Below, piece by piece: positions 8,331 through 14,710 of a stretch of 21,069 bases of DNA. The stretch's first letter is position 1. Every line of letters starts with the position of its first letter. The notes beneath the pieces are model-generated. The model had not been told where the DNA came from and did no database searches. It saw only the letters and a program-made list of their open reading frames with translations. A program made the translations under genes and the position numbers. The stretch is from a virus. The DNA is taken from positions 1-21,069 of IMG/VR virus record IMGVR_UViG_3300022925_000220, one strand, 5' to 3'.

Positions 8331-8935
8331 GCTAAGACATCCTCGACTGCCTCAATCGTAAAACTAGACACTAGACCTGGCTGGGTATCCCAAGACGTAG
8401 ACCCTGCGAGCATAAAAACACCAAGGACAGGATATAGATAATCAATAGGGTCGTCGTTGTCCGTGGGTTTCCTAATCGGCGGTGCTATCGGAATAGCTAC
8501 CTCGCCAATCCCAGATGAATTACAGTCATCTGTGACCATGTGAAGCTCGTTGTTGAAGGCAATGTAATCACCGGCCTTTAAATATCCCGTCTGGCTCAAA
8601 GTCGCACCGTCAGCGTTTAGGGTAGACCCTGTTTGACCAGCACCATTAACTAACAAGCTATCAGCGGGGCTAGGCGCTATGCCTCTCTTGACGTAAGCAT
8701 GGTCGGGCAAGAAAAACCTATGCTCTTGACCGTTTAACTTAGTCAGAAACGCTTGCATGATTGCCCTGTTGTCGCCAGTTAAATTATTAAACTGAAGCGA
8801 CGCTTTCCACAGAGAACCTTTCCTACCAACGGTCTGAACTGCGTTAGTCAAAGGGCTTTGAAACGTCCTTGTATTCGTCACCAGCTCAAACGTACTGGAT
8901 GATGGCGTTATGCTTGGAAATGTATAGGTTGTCAT
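8327..8935 (-). CDS. Distal tail protein, first tail-tip ring (lambda M / GTA gp12 position, 202 aa)
   Basis: The first gene after the tape measure, where distal tail proteins are encoded. Residues 1-100 form the tube-like beta domain: FPSITPSSSTFELVTNTRTFQSPLTNAV is characteristic of the opening strands, followed by KASLQFNNLTGDNRAIMQAFLTKLNGQEHRFFLPD. The middle (about 100-150) carries an inserted beta domain (LLVNGAGQTG, LKAGDYIAFNNELHMVTDD). The C-terminus returns to the tube fold with SFTIEAVEDVLA. Proteins of this shape form a ring ending the tail tube and docking the hub. The start ATG at 8935 overlaps the tape measure stop as ATGA and the stop overlaps the next gene in the same way. 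I infer this role from order and sequence style; an annotation tool might simply return hypothetical or DUF2460-like tail protein. Confidence 0.75.
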   Translation of the reverse strand: MTTYTFPSITPSSSTFELVTNTRTFQSPLTNAVQTVGRKGSLWKASLQFNNLTGDNRAIMQAFLTKLNGQEHRFFLPDHAYVKRGIAPSPADSLLVNGAGQTGSTLNADGATLSQTGYLKAGDYIAFNNELHMVTDDCNSSGIGEVAIPIAPPIRKPTDNDDPIDYLYPVLGVFMLAGSTSWDTQPGLVSSFTIEAVEDVLA

Positions 8936-11397
8936 ACGAAACGCCTTCTACGCATCAAATCTTGTATTGTAGCGACTGTCTGCTGCGAACTCTGTTGCAT
9001 TGCAGCGCGAATCTTCATATCTACGTTTGCGTCAGCGCCCTTTGCGTCAATGTTGTTTACGATAGTAATGCCGCCGCCTTGTCCTTTGGTATGGTCTATA
9101 ACCGTCTCATTGGGGTGAAGTATTGCAGGGAAGCCGCCCTTCCCATCTACACCGCCAGATCTAGCGCCCATCCCAGTAAAACCACCACCATCAAATGATG
9201 TTGATTTGATAGCTGCTACGTTAGCTAAACCAGCGGCCACAGCAGTTGCTGCAAATACTTTTGGTAGGGGCCAAGGGTAATTTGATGAAAGAGCGTTATT
9301 AGCCGCGTCGTATGTGTTCTGTATAGCATTGGCTATTTTGTATGCTTTCTGCGCCGCGAACATCTTCTTGTTTGCTGCTTGGACACCGGCAAACTGTTCG
9401 CCCAATTGACCTAGCATGTGACCAGTTAATTCGCTACCTCTTAAGATTTCCTGATCGGCCTCTTTTTTTAATAATCCTTTTTTCTTTTCGTTATAATCAG
9501 CAAGAAGTTTTAGCTGTAAATCCCTAGCAGCCTGTTCGGTAATAGATCTTGTTGCCAAAGCCTCGGCCACTATCTGATTCTGACTAACAAATGAATTAAA
9601 TAGCGCCTCCTCCTCAGTTGCTAATGATTGTCTTAAAGACTCAATGTTTGCTATACCAGCCTGCTTATCTTGCTCTGCCTTAAACTCCTTCATTCTTTCT
9701 ATAGCATTGTTGAAAGCTGTTTTCTGAGTTTCGTCTAACTGCGCAGTGAGAATGTTAGCCTCAAGAAGCTCTATATTGCTTTTACCAAGGGCAGCGGATT
9801 GAGCAACTACACCATCTACAAAGTTTTGTCTTGAGTTTGCAGCATCAATCTCTGCTTGTGCTGCTTTTTCTGTTTCTGATTTTGCTGTCTGTAATTCTGA
9901 AACTCTTTGCCTTAAAGCCATTACCATATCTATTTCAGAGGCGCTAAGTCCTTCGTTGGCAAGCTTTAATCTTTGAGCCGCATCTTCACTTATATCTAAA
10001 GAAATAATCTCATTTTGTAGCGACGATACTAACCCATCAACAGTTTGCTGAACCTGAAGTTGAGCTTCAGCTAACTCTTTCGCTTCTTTTGTGCCAGATT
10101 GCAACTCTTCAGAAAAGTTTGCTTGCAAGGCAGTTAATGCAGCTATCTGCCTTTCATTAAGCATTTCTGCTTCAGTTAATTCATCTATAGCTGTTTTAGC
10201 ATCAAGCAGTGCTTGCCTTTGCTCTGAAGTAGCGTTTTTTGTATGCTGAATTGACTGCAAGAGTGAGTCAAACGCTGGAACAGCGCCATCTACTCCCTGA
10301 CCTACAGCCACGGCAGCGGCGAGCAATTGCTCTGCCGAGTCTTTGGTTATACCAAATTCTGTCTTTAATTCTCCCAAACTTTGAGGAACAACAAGCCCAG
10401 CATGAGTACGGGTATCAAACTCATCTATCTTTTCAAGCAACCCTTCCTGTGCTACGGTCACTGATAAAATAGCTGCTTCTAATCCTCCCTTTAACTTTCT
10501 TCTAGCAAGATCTTCAGATACTTGTCCAAGCTCAATTATTTCATCGGTGAGAGTTCCTGTCCCAGCAACAAAGTCTAGGGCCATCACCTTGGCTACTCTT
10601 TCAGCAACTTCTTCCAGCTCTTCTAAATGATTTCTAGTCTTGAACAAGCTTGGCGCTAATGAAGTGCCAATCGCCGCACCAACCGCAAGCAAGGCACCAA
10701 TCAATGCGCCGTTTTGACCAAACAAAGAAGCAATCTGCGAACCCTGCTGCCCGAAGACCAGCATCGCGTTCTGTCCCATTTGAAGCTGTACTGCAATATC
10801 CTGAACTTGATGACCAAGCTGACCGAAGCCACCACGCATAATTCTAAGTCCAGTCTTAGACGTATTAGCCGCGACTACGCCTTGTTGTCGCATCTCGCTA
10901 GTGGCAAGTTGTGCAGCTTTAACTTGCTCTATTTGGGCCTTGCTCAACCCCATCAATTCTAGCTTCATGAGCTGGATCTGATCTGCCGTCATGTTGGCAG
11001 ACTGGGCCTCAAAATTTAACTGTCTTATAGTTTTTTCAGTTATATCCGCAGCACGTTGGTCTTCGTCTGCTTTAGCTTTAGCCTGGCGAGCAGCTTCTTC
11101 TTGAGCCTCTGCTTGGCGCTTGTGAGCGTCAATGGCTTGATGAAGTGAGGTGATATGGTCTAGCTGGGCCTGATTAGCGCCCATGTTGGCAGCAGCTAAT
11201 AGATCCAGCTCTTTAGCCGATTTCTTTAGTGCTTGTACTTGGGTTTCTAGCCCAAGTTGTATTTTGTCTATCGCATGCTTGCGAAATGCTTCAGAGGTTT
11301 TCTTTGCTCGCTCTACGTTACGAGCATAGGAGTTAAATCCTAATTTAGTTTGATCATCTATTAGGATTCTTGCTAGGACTGTGTCTCTTGTCGCCAT
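8932..11397 (-). CDS. Tail tape measure protein (lambda H-like, 821 aa)
   Basis: The tape measure sets tail length during assembly and is ejected with the DNA. Residues 1-170 are long charged helices. Residues 184-252 contain GGFGQLGHQVQDIAVQLQMG and the hydrophobic segment ALIGALLAVGAAIG (231-244), a typical membrane-active stretch of this family. About 255-700 is mostly alpha-helical coiled coil. Residues 735-771 carry the conserved FDGGGFTGMGARSGG, then FPAILHPNETVIDHTKG, seen near the C-terminus of many lambda-like tape measures, and it ends MRRRRFV. With about 0.15 nm per helical residue, 821 residues predict a tail of about 123 nm, close to lambda (gpH 853 residues). The ATG at 11397 lies inside the T extension of the frameshift product (44-base overlap), as in lambda, and has only a weak ribosome site, so translation is probably coupled. 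Confidence 0.92.
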   Translation of the reverse strand: MATRDTVLARILIDDQTKLGFNSYARNVERAKKTSEAFRKHAIDKIQLGLETQVQALKKSAKELDLLAAANMGANQAQLDHITSLHQAIDAHKRQAEAQEEAARQAKAKADEDQRAADITEKTIRQLNFEAQSANMTADQIQLMKLELMGLSKAQIEQVKAAQLATSEMRQQGVVAANTSKTGLRIMRGGFGQLGHQVQDIAVQLQMGQNAMLVFGQQGSQIASLFGQNGALIGALLAVGAAIGTSLAPSLFKTRNHLEELEEVAERVAKVMALDFVAGTGTLTDEIIELGQVSEDLARRKLKGGLEAAILSVTVAQEGLLEKIDEFDTRTHAGLVVPQSLGELKTEFGITKDSAEQLLAAAVAVGQGVDGAVPAFDSLLQSIQHTKNATSEQRQALLDAKTAIDELTEAEMLNERQIAALTALQANFSEELQSGTKEAKELAEAQLQVQQTVDGLVSSLQNEIISLDISEDAAQRLKLANEGLSASEIDMVMALRQRVSELQTAKSETEKAAQAEIDAANSRQNFVDGVVAQSAALGKSNIELLEANILTAQLDETQKTAFNNAIERMKEFKAEQDKQAGIANIESLRQSLATEEEALFNSFVSQNQIVAEALATRSITEQAARDLQLKLLADYNEKKKGLLKKEADQEILRGSELTGHMLGQLGEQFAGVQAANKKMFAAQKAYKIANAIQNTYDAANNALSSNYPWPLPKVFAATAVAAGLANVAAIKSTSFDGGGFTGMGARSGGVDGKGGFPAILHPNETVIDHTKGQGGGITIVNNIDAKGADANVDMKIRAAMQQSSQQTVATIQDLMRRRRFV

Positions 11398-11874
11398 CTG
11401 TTAATTCTCTTTTAACTCTAAAGAAAGTCCACCAGTGATCAAATTCAGAAACAGTCATGTCTAGGATTGTCGTTAAAGGCTGACCAAGGCGTTCAGCTAA
11501 CTCGTACATGTAGTATAGCTGAGTAGGTTTGTCTTGGTCAGTTAGGAGTTTTTTTCCCTGTCCTCCTCTGACTCAGAGTCAGCGGTAAGAACAAACGTAG
11601 CAAGCCGAGTCACTATGTCTGGATCTGCTCTACCTCTTAGCGCCAGCCTATCTTCAATGGTAAAGACGGGCTCACCTTGATCGTCAGCAAGACCAAAGAT
11701 TAATGCGTAGATTAGATAATCTGTGTTATCAGAATCTGCTCTACGCAACATCTTAGCTTTATCATCAAGCGTCAAGTTCTTAGCGTAAACAGTAACATCC
11801 CATTCTGGGACTTCCATTTTGCGAAGCTCCTTCCCCTTGAAATGCTCTACAGCATTTTCAATTAGCTTCGTCAT
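11354..11874 (-). CDS. Tail assembly chaperone, minus-1 frameshift fusion (gpG-T-like, 173 aa)
   Basis: The fusion is read from 11874 to 11548, where the base at 11548 is read twice, and then from 11548 to 11354. The first 109 residues are shared with the short form. The minus-1 frame then adds 64 residues beginning LLTDQDKPTQLYYMYELAE, with RLGQPLTTILDMTVSEFDHW next and FFRVKREL later. A Leu-rich helix followed by MTVSEFDHW is exactly the signature of T-type extensions (compare the SxxE(F/L)xxWxA(Y/F) pattern in related chaperones). The extension fills an otherwise unexplained gap of 144 bases and overlaps the tape measure start by 44 bases, as lambda T overlaps H. In lambda the T part binds tail tube protein and recruits it to the tape measure. 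The reading frame and signals are seen directly; expression is inferred. Confidence 0.88.
11480..11541 (-). promoter_or_regulatory. Frameshift-stimulating stem-loop
   Basis: On the transcript, CTGACCAAG (11541-11533) pairs perfectly with CTTGGTCAG (11488-11480), a 9-bp stem beginning 6 bases after the slippery heptamer. The enclosed loop contains a second perfect 6-bp stem, CAGCTA (11521-11516) with TAGCTG (11499-11494), which extends by ACT/AGT after a bulge. Spacing and stem strength suit a minus-1 frameshift stimulator. Confidence 0.75.
11542..11874 (-). CDS. Tail assembly chaperone, short form (gpG-like, 110 aa)
   Basis: This is the unshifted product of the tail chaperone gene, placed between tail tube and tape measure as in lambda G. 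It opens MTKLIENAVEHFKGKELRKMEVPEWDVTVY, a beta strand pattern common to these chaperones, followed by a helical region (LDDKAKMLRR, YLIYALIFGLADDQG) and an acidic tail ESEEDREKNS. Such proteins coat the tape measure during assembly and are absent from the virion. There is no good ribosome site: the ATG follows the tail tube stop after two bases (TAATAATG), so re-initiation is likely. The stop codon lies just behind a slippery heptamer and part of the ribosomes are expected to shift. Confidence 0.85.
   Translation of the reverse strand: MTKLIENAVEHFKGKELRKMEVPEWDVTVYAKNLTLDDKAKMLRRADSDNTDYLIYALIFGLADDQGEPVFTIEDRLALRGRADPDIVTRLATFVLTADSESEEDREKNS
11548..11554 (-). promoter_or_regulatory. Slippery heptamer A AAA AAC for minus-1 frameshifting
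   Basis: In the chaperone frame the codons read GAA AAA AAC TCC TAA, so the last A of GAA plus AAA AAC forms the X XXY YYZ heptamer A AAA AAC. A ribosome slipping back one base continues into the open T frame. The zero-frame stop is only one codon downstream. Confidence 0.88.
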
Positions 11875-11876
11875 TA

Positions 11877-12269
11877 TTAACTAACAACCGAACTAGTCAA
11901 TGCGCCAGTGCCTTGGAACGTGATAGATGCTTCTACCATTCCGTCAAAGCTTGAAGACTTGCTTACGCCAGTAACATGCATTGTACCTGTGTAATAGGTT
12001 GCACCAACCGCAGTACCTTCTGGATAAAACTCAATAGTCAAATCTTCAGTACCTACTGCAAGTGAAGTTTGAGCTGTGTCAGTTTCGTCCCAATAAACAT
12101 CCGCACTTCCGCTAAAAGAAGTTAAAGTGACCTTATGCGTTCTTGCCGAAAGGGTCATTGTGGTTGTTTCTACGGTATCAGCGGTCTCTTCAATAGAGAA
12201 GCTTCTCAGCTCTGCAATTGCATTAGCGCCTACTTTAATAACACCATCGCGTCCGATGTGAGTTGCCAT
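11877..12269 (-). CDS. Major tail tube protein (lambda V-like position, 130 aa)
   Basis: Residues 1-130 look like a single tube-forming beta domain: MATHIGRDGVIKVGANAIAE, then LRSFSIEETADTVETTTM, a strand VTLTSFSGSADVYWDETD, LTIEFYPEG and a final VSKSSSFDGMVEASITFQGTG. The alternating strands and the closing ASITFQGTG are typical of siphovirus tail tube subunits, which stack as hexamer rings around the tape measure. A strong ribosome site (AAGGAG, 8 bases before the ATG) marks a highly expressed gene, even though the ATG overlaps the previous stop by one base (TAATG). It is shorter than lambda V (246 residues) because it lacks the C-terminal Ig-like domain. Position directly before the chaperone gene agrees. 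Confidence 0.88.
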   Translation of the reverse strand: MATHIGRDGVIKVGANAIAELRSFSIEETADTVETTTMTLSARTHKVTLTSFSGSADVYWDETDTAQTSLAVGTEDLTIEFYPEGTAVGATYYTGTMHVTGVSKSSSFDGMVEASITFQGTGALTSSVVS

Positions 12270-12445
12270 TATTCAGACTCCTTATCTGATTCAATTTTAG
12301 GCTCAACAATCTCTACAGGCTCAGGAGCCTTTTTAGGTTTTGCTTTACCCTTCTTTTCTTCTGTCCAACCAAGGTTGATTAAAGACTGTACTTTAGACGA
12401 ATGCGCATTAATTTCCGCTGATCCGTCTGGGCTATATAACTTCAT
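12269..12445 (-). CDS. Small charged protein between tail terminator and tail tube (58 aa)
   Basis: This short frame fills the 176 bases between the terminator-like gene and the tail tube gene. It starts with ATG at 12445 after a good AGGTGA site at a 7-base spacing and ends with a TAA that overlaps the tail tube ATG. The product opens MKLYSPDGSAEINAHSSKVQ and SLINLGWTEEK, a small ordered domain ending in a Gly-Trp pair. A disordered Lys/Pro then Glu-rich tail follows (KGKAKPKKAPEPVEIVEPK). Small proteins of this build, with a positional GW motif, are common near capsid and tail genes of phages, but I know of no established role. The clean ribosome site and exact fit between neighbours make a real gene very likely. 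Confidence 0.8.
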   Translation of the reverse strand: MKLYSPDGSAEINAHSSKVQSLINLGWTEEKKGKAKPKKAPEPVEIVEPKIESDKESE

Positions 12446-12455
12446 AGTATATCAC

Positions 12456-12899
12456 CTATATTCCTGTTTCTGGAGCGTTTTGTGCCGTCCTATATTCTAC
12501 AACATAATTCATCGTTGCATACCCTACTGGATTCTCACCGTCACCATCATAGTCAATGTCAGTAGATTCCAGATAACTAAATCTTGCCTTACCGTTTAAC
12601 TTAGGGTCATTGCCCATAGCGGTTTCTACTTCCGCGCAAATCGTATCTATCGTATCGTCAAACGTAAGATTGGCTTTAACGTAAGCTTCTATCGTCAAAG
12701 TCATGGTTCTTTCCATTCCAAGACCAGTTCCAATAGTGGATATTGTACTTGTTTCAGCCTTAGAATAGATCACCAGGGCTGGCATAGACGTTTCGTTAAG
12801 AGGATAAACGCGTGACTGGAATACATTGCTGCCGGTCGTAGAAAGCCCTGTCAGCGTAGCTGCTACTTGCTCCCTGATTTGTTGCCTTATGTGACTCAT
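12456..12899 (-). CDS. Tail terminator protein (lambda U-like, 147 aa)
   Basis: The protein opens with a helix, MSHIRQQIREQVAATLTGL, followed by NVFQSRVYPLNETSMPALVIYS, a strand TMTLTIEAYVKA, a helix FDDTIDTICAEVETAMG and a final strand VGYATMNYVVEYRT. This alpha-beta order, with the R.YPL....PAL.IY segment, is characteristic of lambda U-type terminators, which cap the tail tube and join it to the head. The ATG overlaps the stop of the preceding gene (ATGA). A tail completion protein like lambda Z normally lies nearby; no second gene of that kind is seen, so this one could alternatively combine or replace that role. Order (joining protein, terminator, tail tube) supports the call. Confidence 0.8.
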   Translation of the reverse strand: MSHIRQQIREQVAATLTGLSTTGSNVFQSRVYPLNETSMPALVIYSKAETSTISTIGTGLGMERTMTLTIEAYVKANLTFDDTIDTICAEVETAMGNDPKLNGKARFSYLESTDIDYDGDGENPVGYATMNYVVEYRTAQNAPETGI

Positions 12900-13195
12900 T
12901 GCTGTTCCAATTGAATCTCAGAGATGCCTGTGCCGTCTGGCCGAATATTTACCACTTTGTATGTGATTGATTCTATTACCATAGTATCTTGATGGGAGAT
13001 AGATGGTGCGTCTGCGGTTCTAATTACTGCTATGGGCTGGTTTACTTCTACCGCAACGCTGCCCGTTTCAACCGCATAATAATCGTTTAATAAAATGGTC
13101 TTTATTACGGTTGTCGCGCCGCCGTCAGGAGTATATGAACAATCAACCCCAAAATCACTTAGCATGATCAGGCGATCTTGTTGGGTTTCAACCAT
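12896..13195 (-). CDS. Head-tail joining protein (lambda FII-like, 99 aa)
   Basis: Residues 13-99 show a compact beta barrel: DFGVDCSYTPDGGATTVIKTILLNDYY, then VEVNQPIAVIRTADAPSI, TMVIESITYKVVNIRPDGTG and a terminal strand ISEIQLEQQ. The opening F(G)VD..Y..DGG and the late I...Y.V..I.PDGTG are characteristic of lambda FII-type joining proteins, which attach to the portal-adaptor complex and provide the tail-binding face of filled heads. It overlaps the gene before it by 8 bases and the terminator gene by 4 (ATGA). Length is normal (lambda FII 117 residues). I am confident of the joining role. Confidence 0.83.
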   Translation of the reverse strand: MVETQQDRLIMLSDFGVDCSYTPDGGATTVIKTILLNDYYAVETGSVAVEVNQPIAVIRTADAPSISHQDTMVIESITYKVVNIRPDGTGISEIQLEQQ

Positions 13196-13406
13196 CTATT
13201 TTCTTCTTTTTATACGATCTTTTAATCGTGGACTCTGACGCATTTTCAACGTCAACAGCTCGGTTTTCTAACTTTGGCTCATCGTAAGGCATTATCCTGC
13301 CCATAGCCAAAAGATCTTTTTGCTCTGAGGGCGGTACTTCTATAACACTTCCCGCACTAGTTGGAGCATTGTTGATAACACAAGATTTCAATACTTTGTA
13401 TTTCAT
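13188..13406 (-). CDS. Small basic-tailed protein after the capsid gene (FI-like position, 72 aa)
   Basis: I choose ATG 13406, preceded by GGAG at a 7-base spacing; the open frame extends further upstream to 13469 but that part contains the GC hairpin and no ribosome site. The 72-residue product opens MKYKVLKSCVINNAPTSAG and SVIEVPPSEQKDLLAMGRI, a small SH3-like strand-helix pattern seen in many short proteins encoded just after phage capsid genes. It ends in a highly basic tail IKRSYKKKKIDG that could contact DNA or the acidic capsid interior. The position equals lambda FI but the sequence does not resemble FI clearly. It overlaps the joining protein gene by 8 bases. Function unknown; probably head completion or a capsid accessory. 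Confidence 0.75.
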   Translation of the reverse strand: MKYKVLKSCVINNAPTSAGSVIEVPPSEQKDLLAMGRIMPYDEPKLENRAVDVENASESTIKRSYKKKKIDG

Positions 13407-13424
13407 ACTTTCTCCAAAAGAATC

Positions 13425-13442
13425 GGGGGGCTTATGCCCCCC
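13425..13442 (-). terminator. GC-rich hairpin after the capsid gene (partial terminator or RNA-stabilising stem)
   Basis: The transcript reads GGGGGGC ATAA GCCCCCC, a perfect 7-bp stem with a 4-base loop, 29 bases after the capsid stop. It is followed by GATTCTTTT, a poor U tract, then the ribosome site of the next gene. It may terminate part of the transcripts or protect the capsid mRNA 3' end, lowering expression of later genes relative to the capsid gene. Confidence 0.65.
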
Positions 13443-13471
13443 TTTCCATTTACTCGTAGTGAGCGTCAAGC

Positions 13472-14710
13472 TTATGCTCCGTCGTTACCGAGGGCGAAGC
13501 TAACTGCGTGTCGTACTGCGGTATCCATCGTTTGGATAGCACGAATACGAATTGTTCCGCTAAGACCATTCGTGTATGGGTCTAACTGGAGGTCAAGACC
13601 GCCCCAGAACCCAACTAAAAGATCCGCGAAATTGCCAAAATAAAGATCGCCAGCAGTTACCTGATTGGAAACGATTGAACGATATCCATTCAGAGTGTTG
13701 CCTGGCTCAACGATAAATTGAGCAGTACCAGTTGCTTTTTCTGTGGTCTTCAACGCACCAAACATACCAGAAGCTAAGATGTATGACAGGTTGCCCATGA
13801 GCGCATTGTCAGCCGCAACTAGAGTTTCCATGTCTACTACTTCAGCGTATGTTGGGTTTACAGCACCAAACGTCTTGCTGTTGATTCCAGCAGTATTTTT
13901 GATACCTACTGGTGATCCAGCAGCTCCGTCTCCTTGCAAAGCAGCAAGGTCCATAGCCAAAGCAATTGCTTGAGCAAGGTCATCTCGGACGAGGGATTCT
14001 AAATCCATTGTCTGTTGCTGAAGCATTCTTCGTGAAATTTGAGCGTATGCGCCTAAATCTTTCGGGGTCAGAGAGATCTGACTGAAGGTTGGCTCCGTCT
14101 GAACTACGTTGTCGCCTTCCGCTGCAAGCCATGCTGCCGTTGAAGCAGTTGCTTTCTTAGGAATCTTAACGTCGCTAGACAGTCCAGTCAGGGTGCGAGC
14201 ACCGGCCTGCATTACTGAAGACTGATTACGCAATACGTCGATGAAATCGCCAGCTCGGAAATCTTCCGTCAGTACGTTAGCATCGTCAGTAGTGTTCAAA
14301 TCACGCGTCCAGTTTGACAAAACGTCAGCAGGGAGCATAACGCCGCCCGTAGTTCTGCCGTACTGATTGCAAGCTGCTTCTGAGCATTCAAACTCAAATT
14401 TAGCGGCTTCTTGTGCACGTTTGTCAGTCGGATTAACCAAAGCATTAACCGCTCGCAAAATGCTGAATCGCTTTGCTTCTTTTTCGGTCAAGCCAATTTC
14501 TTGGTTGTTTAATGCTTTTTGAGAGCCGATTTCTTCTAGCAAAATGCCTCGGAATTCTTCAATGCTCCGTCCTTCTGAAATGGCTCGTTGGGCCATGTCA
14601 GACTTGTTGTGTCGAGCGCCAAGCTCAACGATTTGCGCTGCATTCTTTTGTTCTGCCTTGCGAGCTTCACTTTGAACCGCAGCAACGTCTACTACATTTT
14701 CTTCAGACAT
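13472..14710 (-). CDS. Nested start: major capsid protein with delta domain alone (412 aa)
   Basis: The in-frame Met207 (ATG at 14710) is preceded by GAGGT at 14718-14722, with 8 bases between GAGG and the ATG, one of the best ribosome sites of the window. It lies exactly at the end of the protease linker. Initiation there gives MSEENVVDVAAV followed by the delta region and the capsid shell domain, 412 residues, close to the size of HK97-type capsid precursors (385 residues in HK97). A virion needs hundreds of shell subunits but few proteases, so separate translation makes sense, comparable to the nested scaffold start in lambda C/Nu3. The signal is seen; use is inferred. Confidence 0.65.
   Translation of the reverse strand: MSEENVVDVAAVQSEARKAEQKNAAQIVELGARHNKSDMAQRAISEGRSIEEFRGILLEEIGSQKALNNQEIGLTEKEAKRFSILRAVNALVNPTDKRAQEAAKFEFECSEAACNQYGRTTGGVMLPADVLSNWTRDLNTTDDANVLTEDFRAGDFIDVLRNQSSVMQAGARTLTGLSSDVKIPKKATASTAAWLAAEGDNVVQTEPTFSQISLTPKDLGAYAQISRRMLQQQTMDLESLVRDDLAQAIALAMDLAALQGDGAAGSPVGIKNTAGINSKTFGAVNPTYAEVVDMETLVAADNALMGNLSYILASGMFGALKTTEKATGTAQFIVEPGNTLNGYRSIVSNQVTAGDLYFGNFADLLVGFWGGLDLQLDPYTNGLSGTIRIRAIQTMDTAVRHAVSFALGNDGA

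Noticed and set aside
8869-9198. Plus-strand open frame of 109 codons
   Set aside because: Lies opposite the tape measure and distal tail genes and has no ribosome site or recognisable domain.
12135-12599. Plus-strand open frame of 154 codons
   Set aside because: It crosses four well-supported minus-strand genes, and its composition (many Cys, Ser, Phe) is typical of a noncoding frame.
13407-13469. Upstream extension of the 72-residue gene (alternative start at 13469)
   Set aside because: The extension consists of translated hairpin and ribosome-site sequence; the ATG at 13406 has GGAG at ideal spacing.
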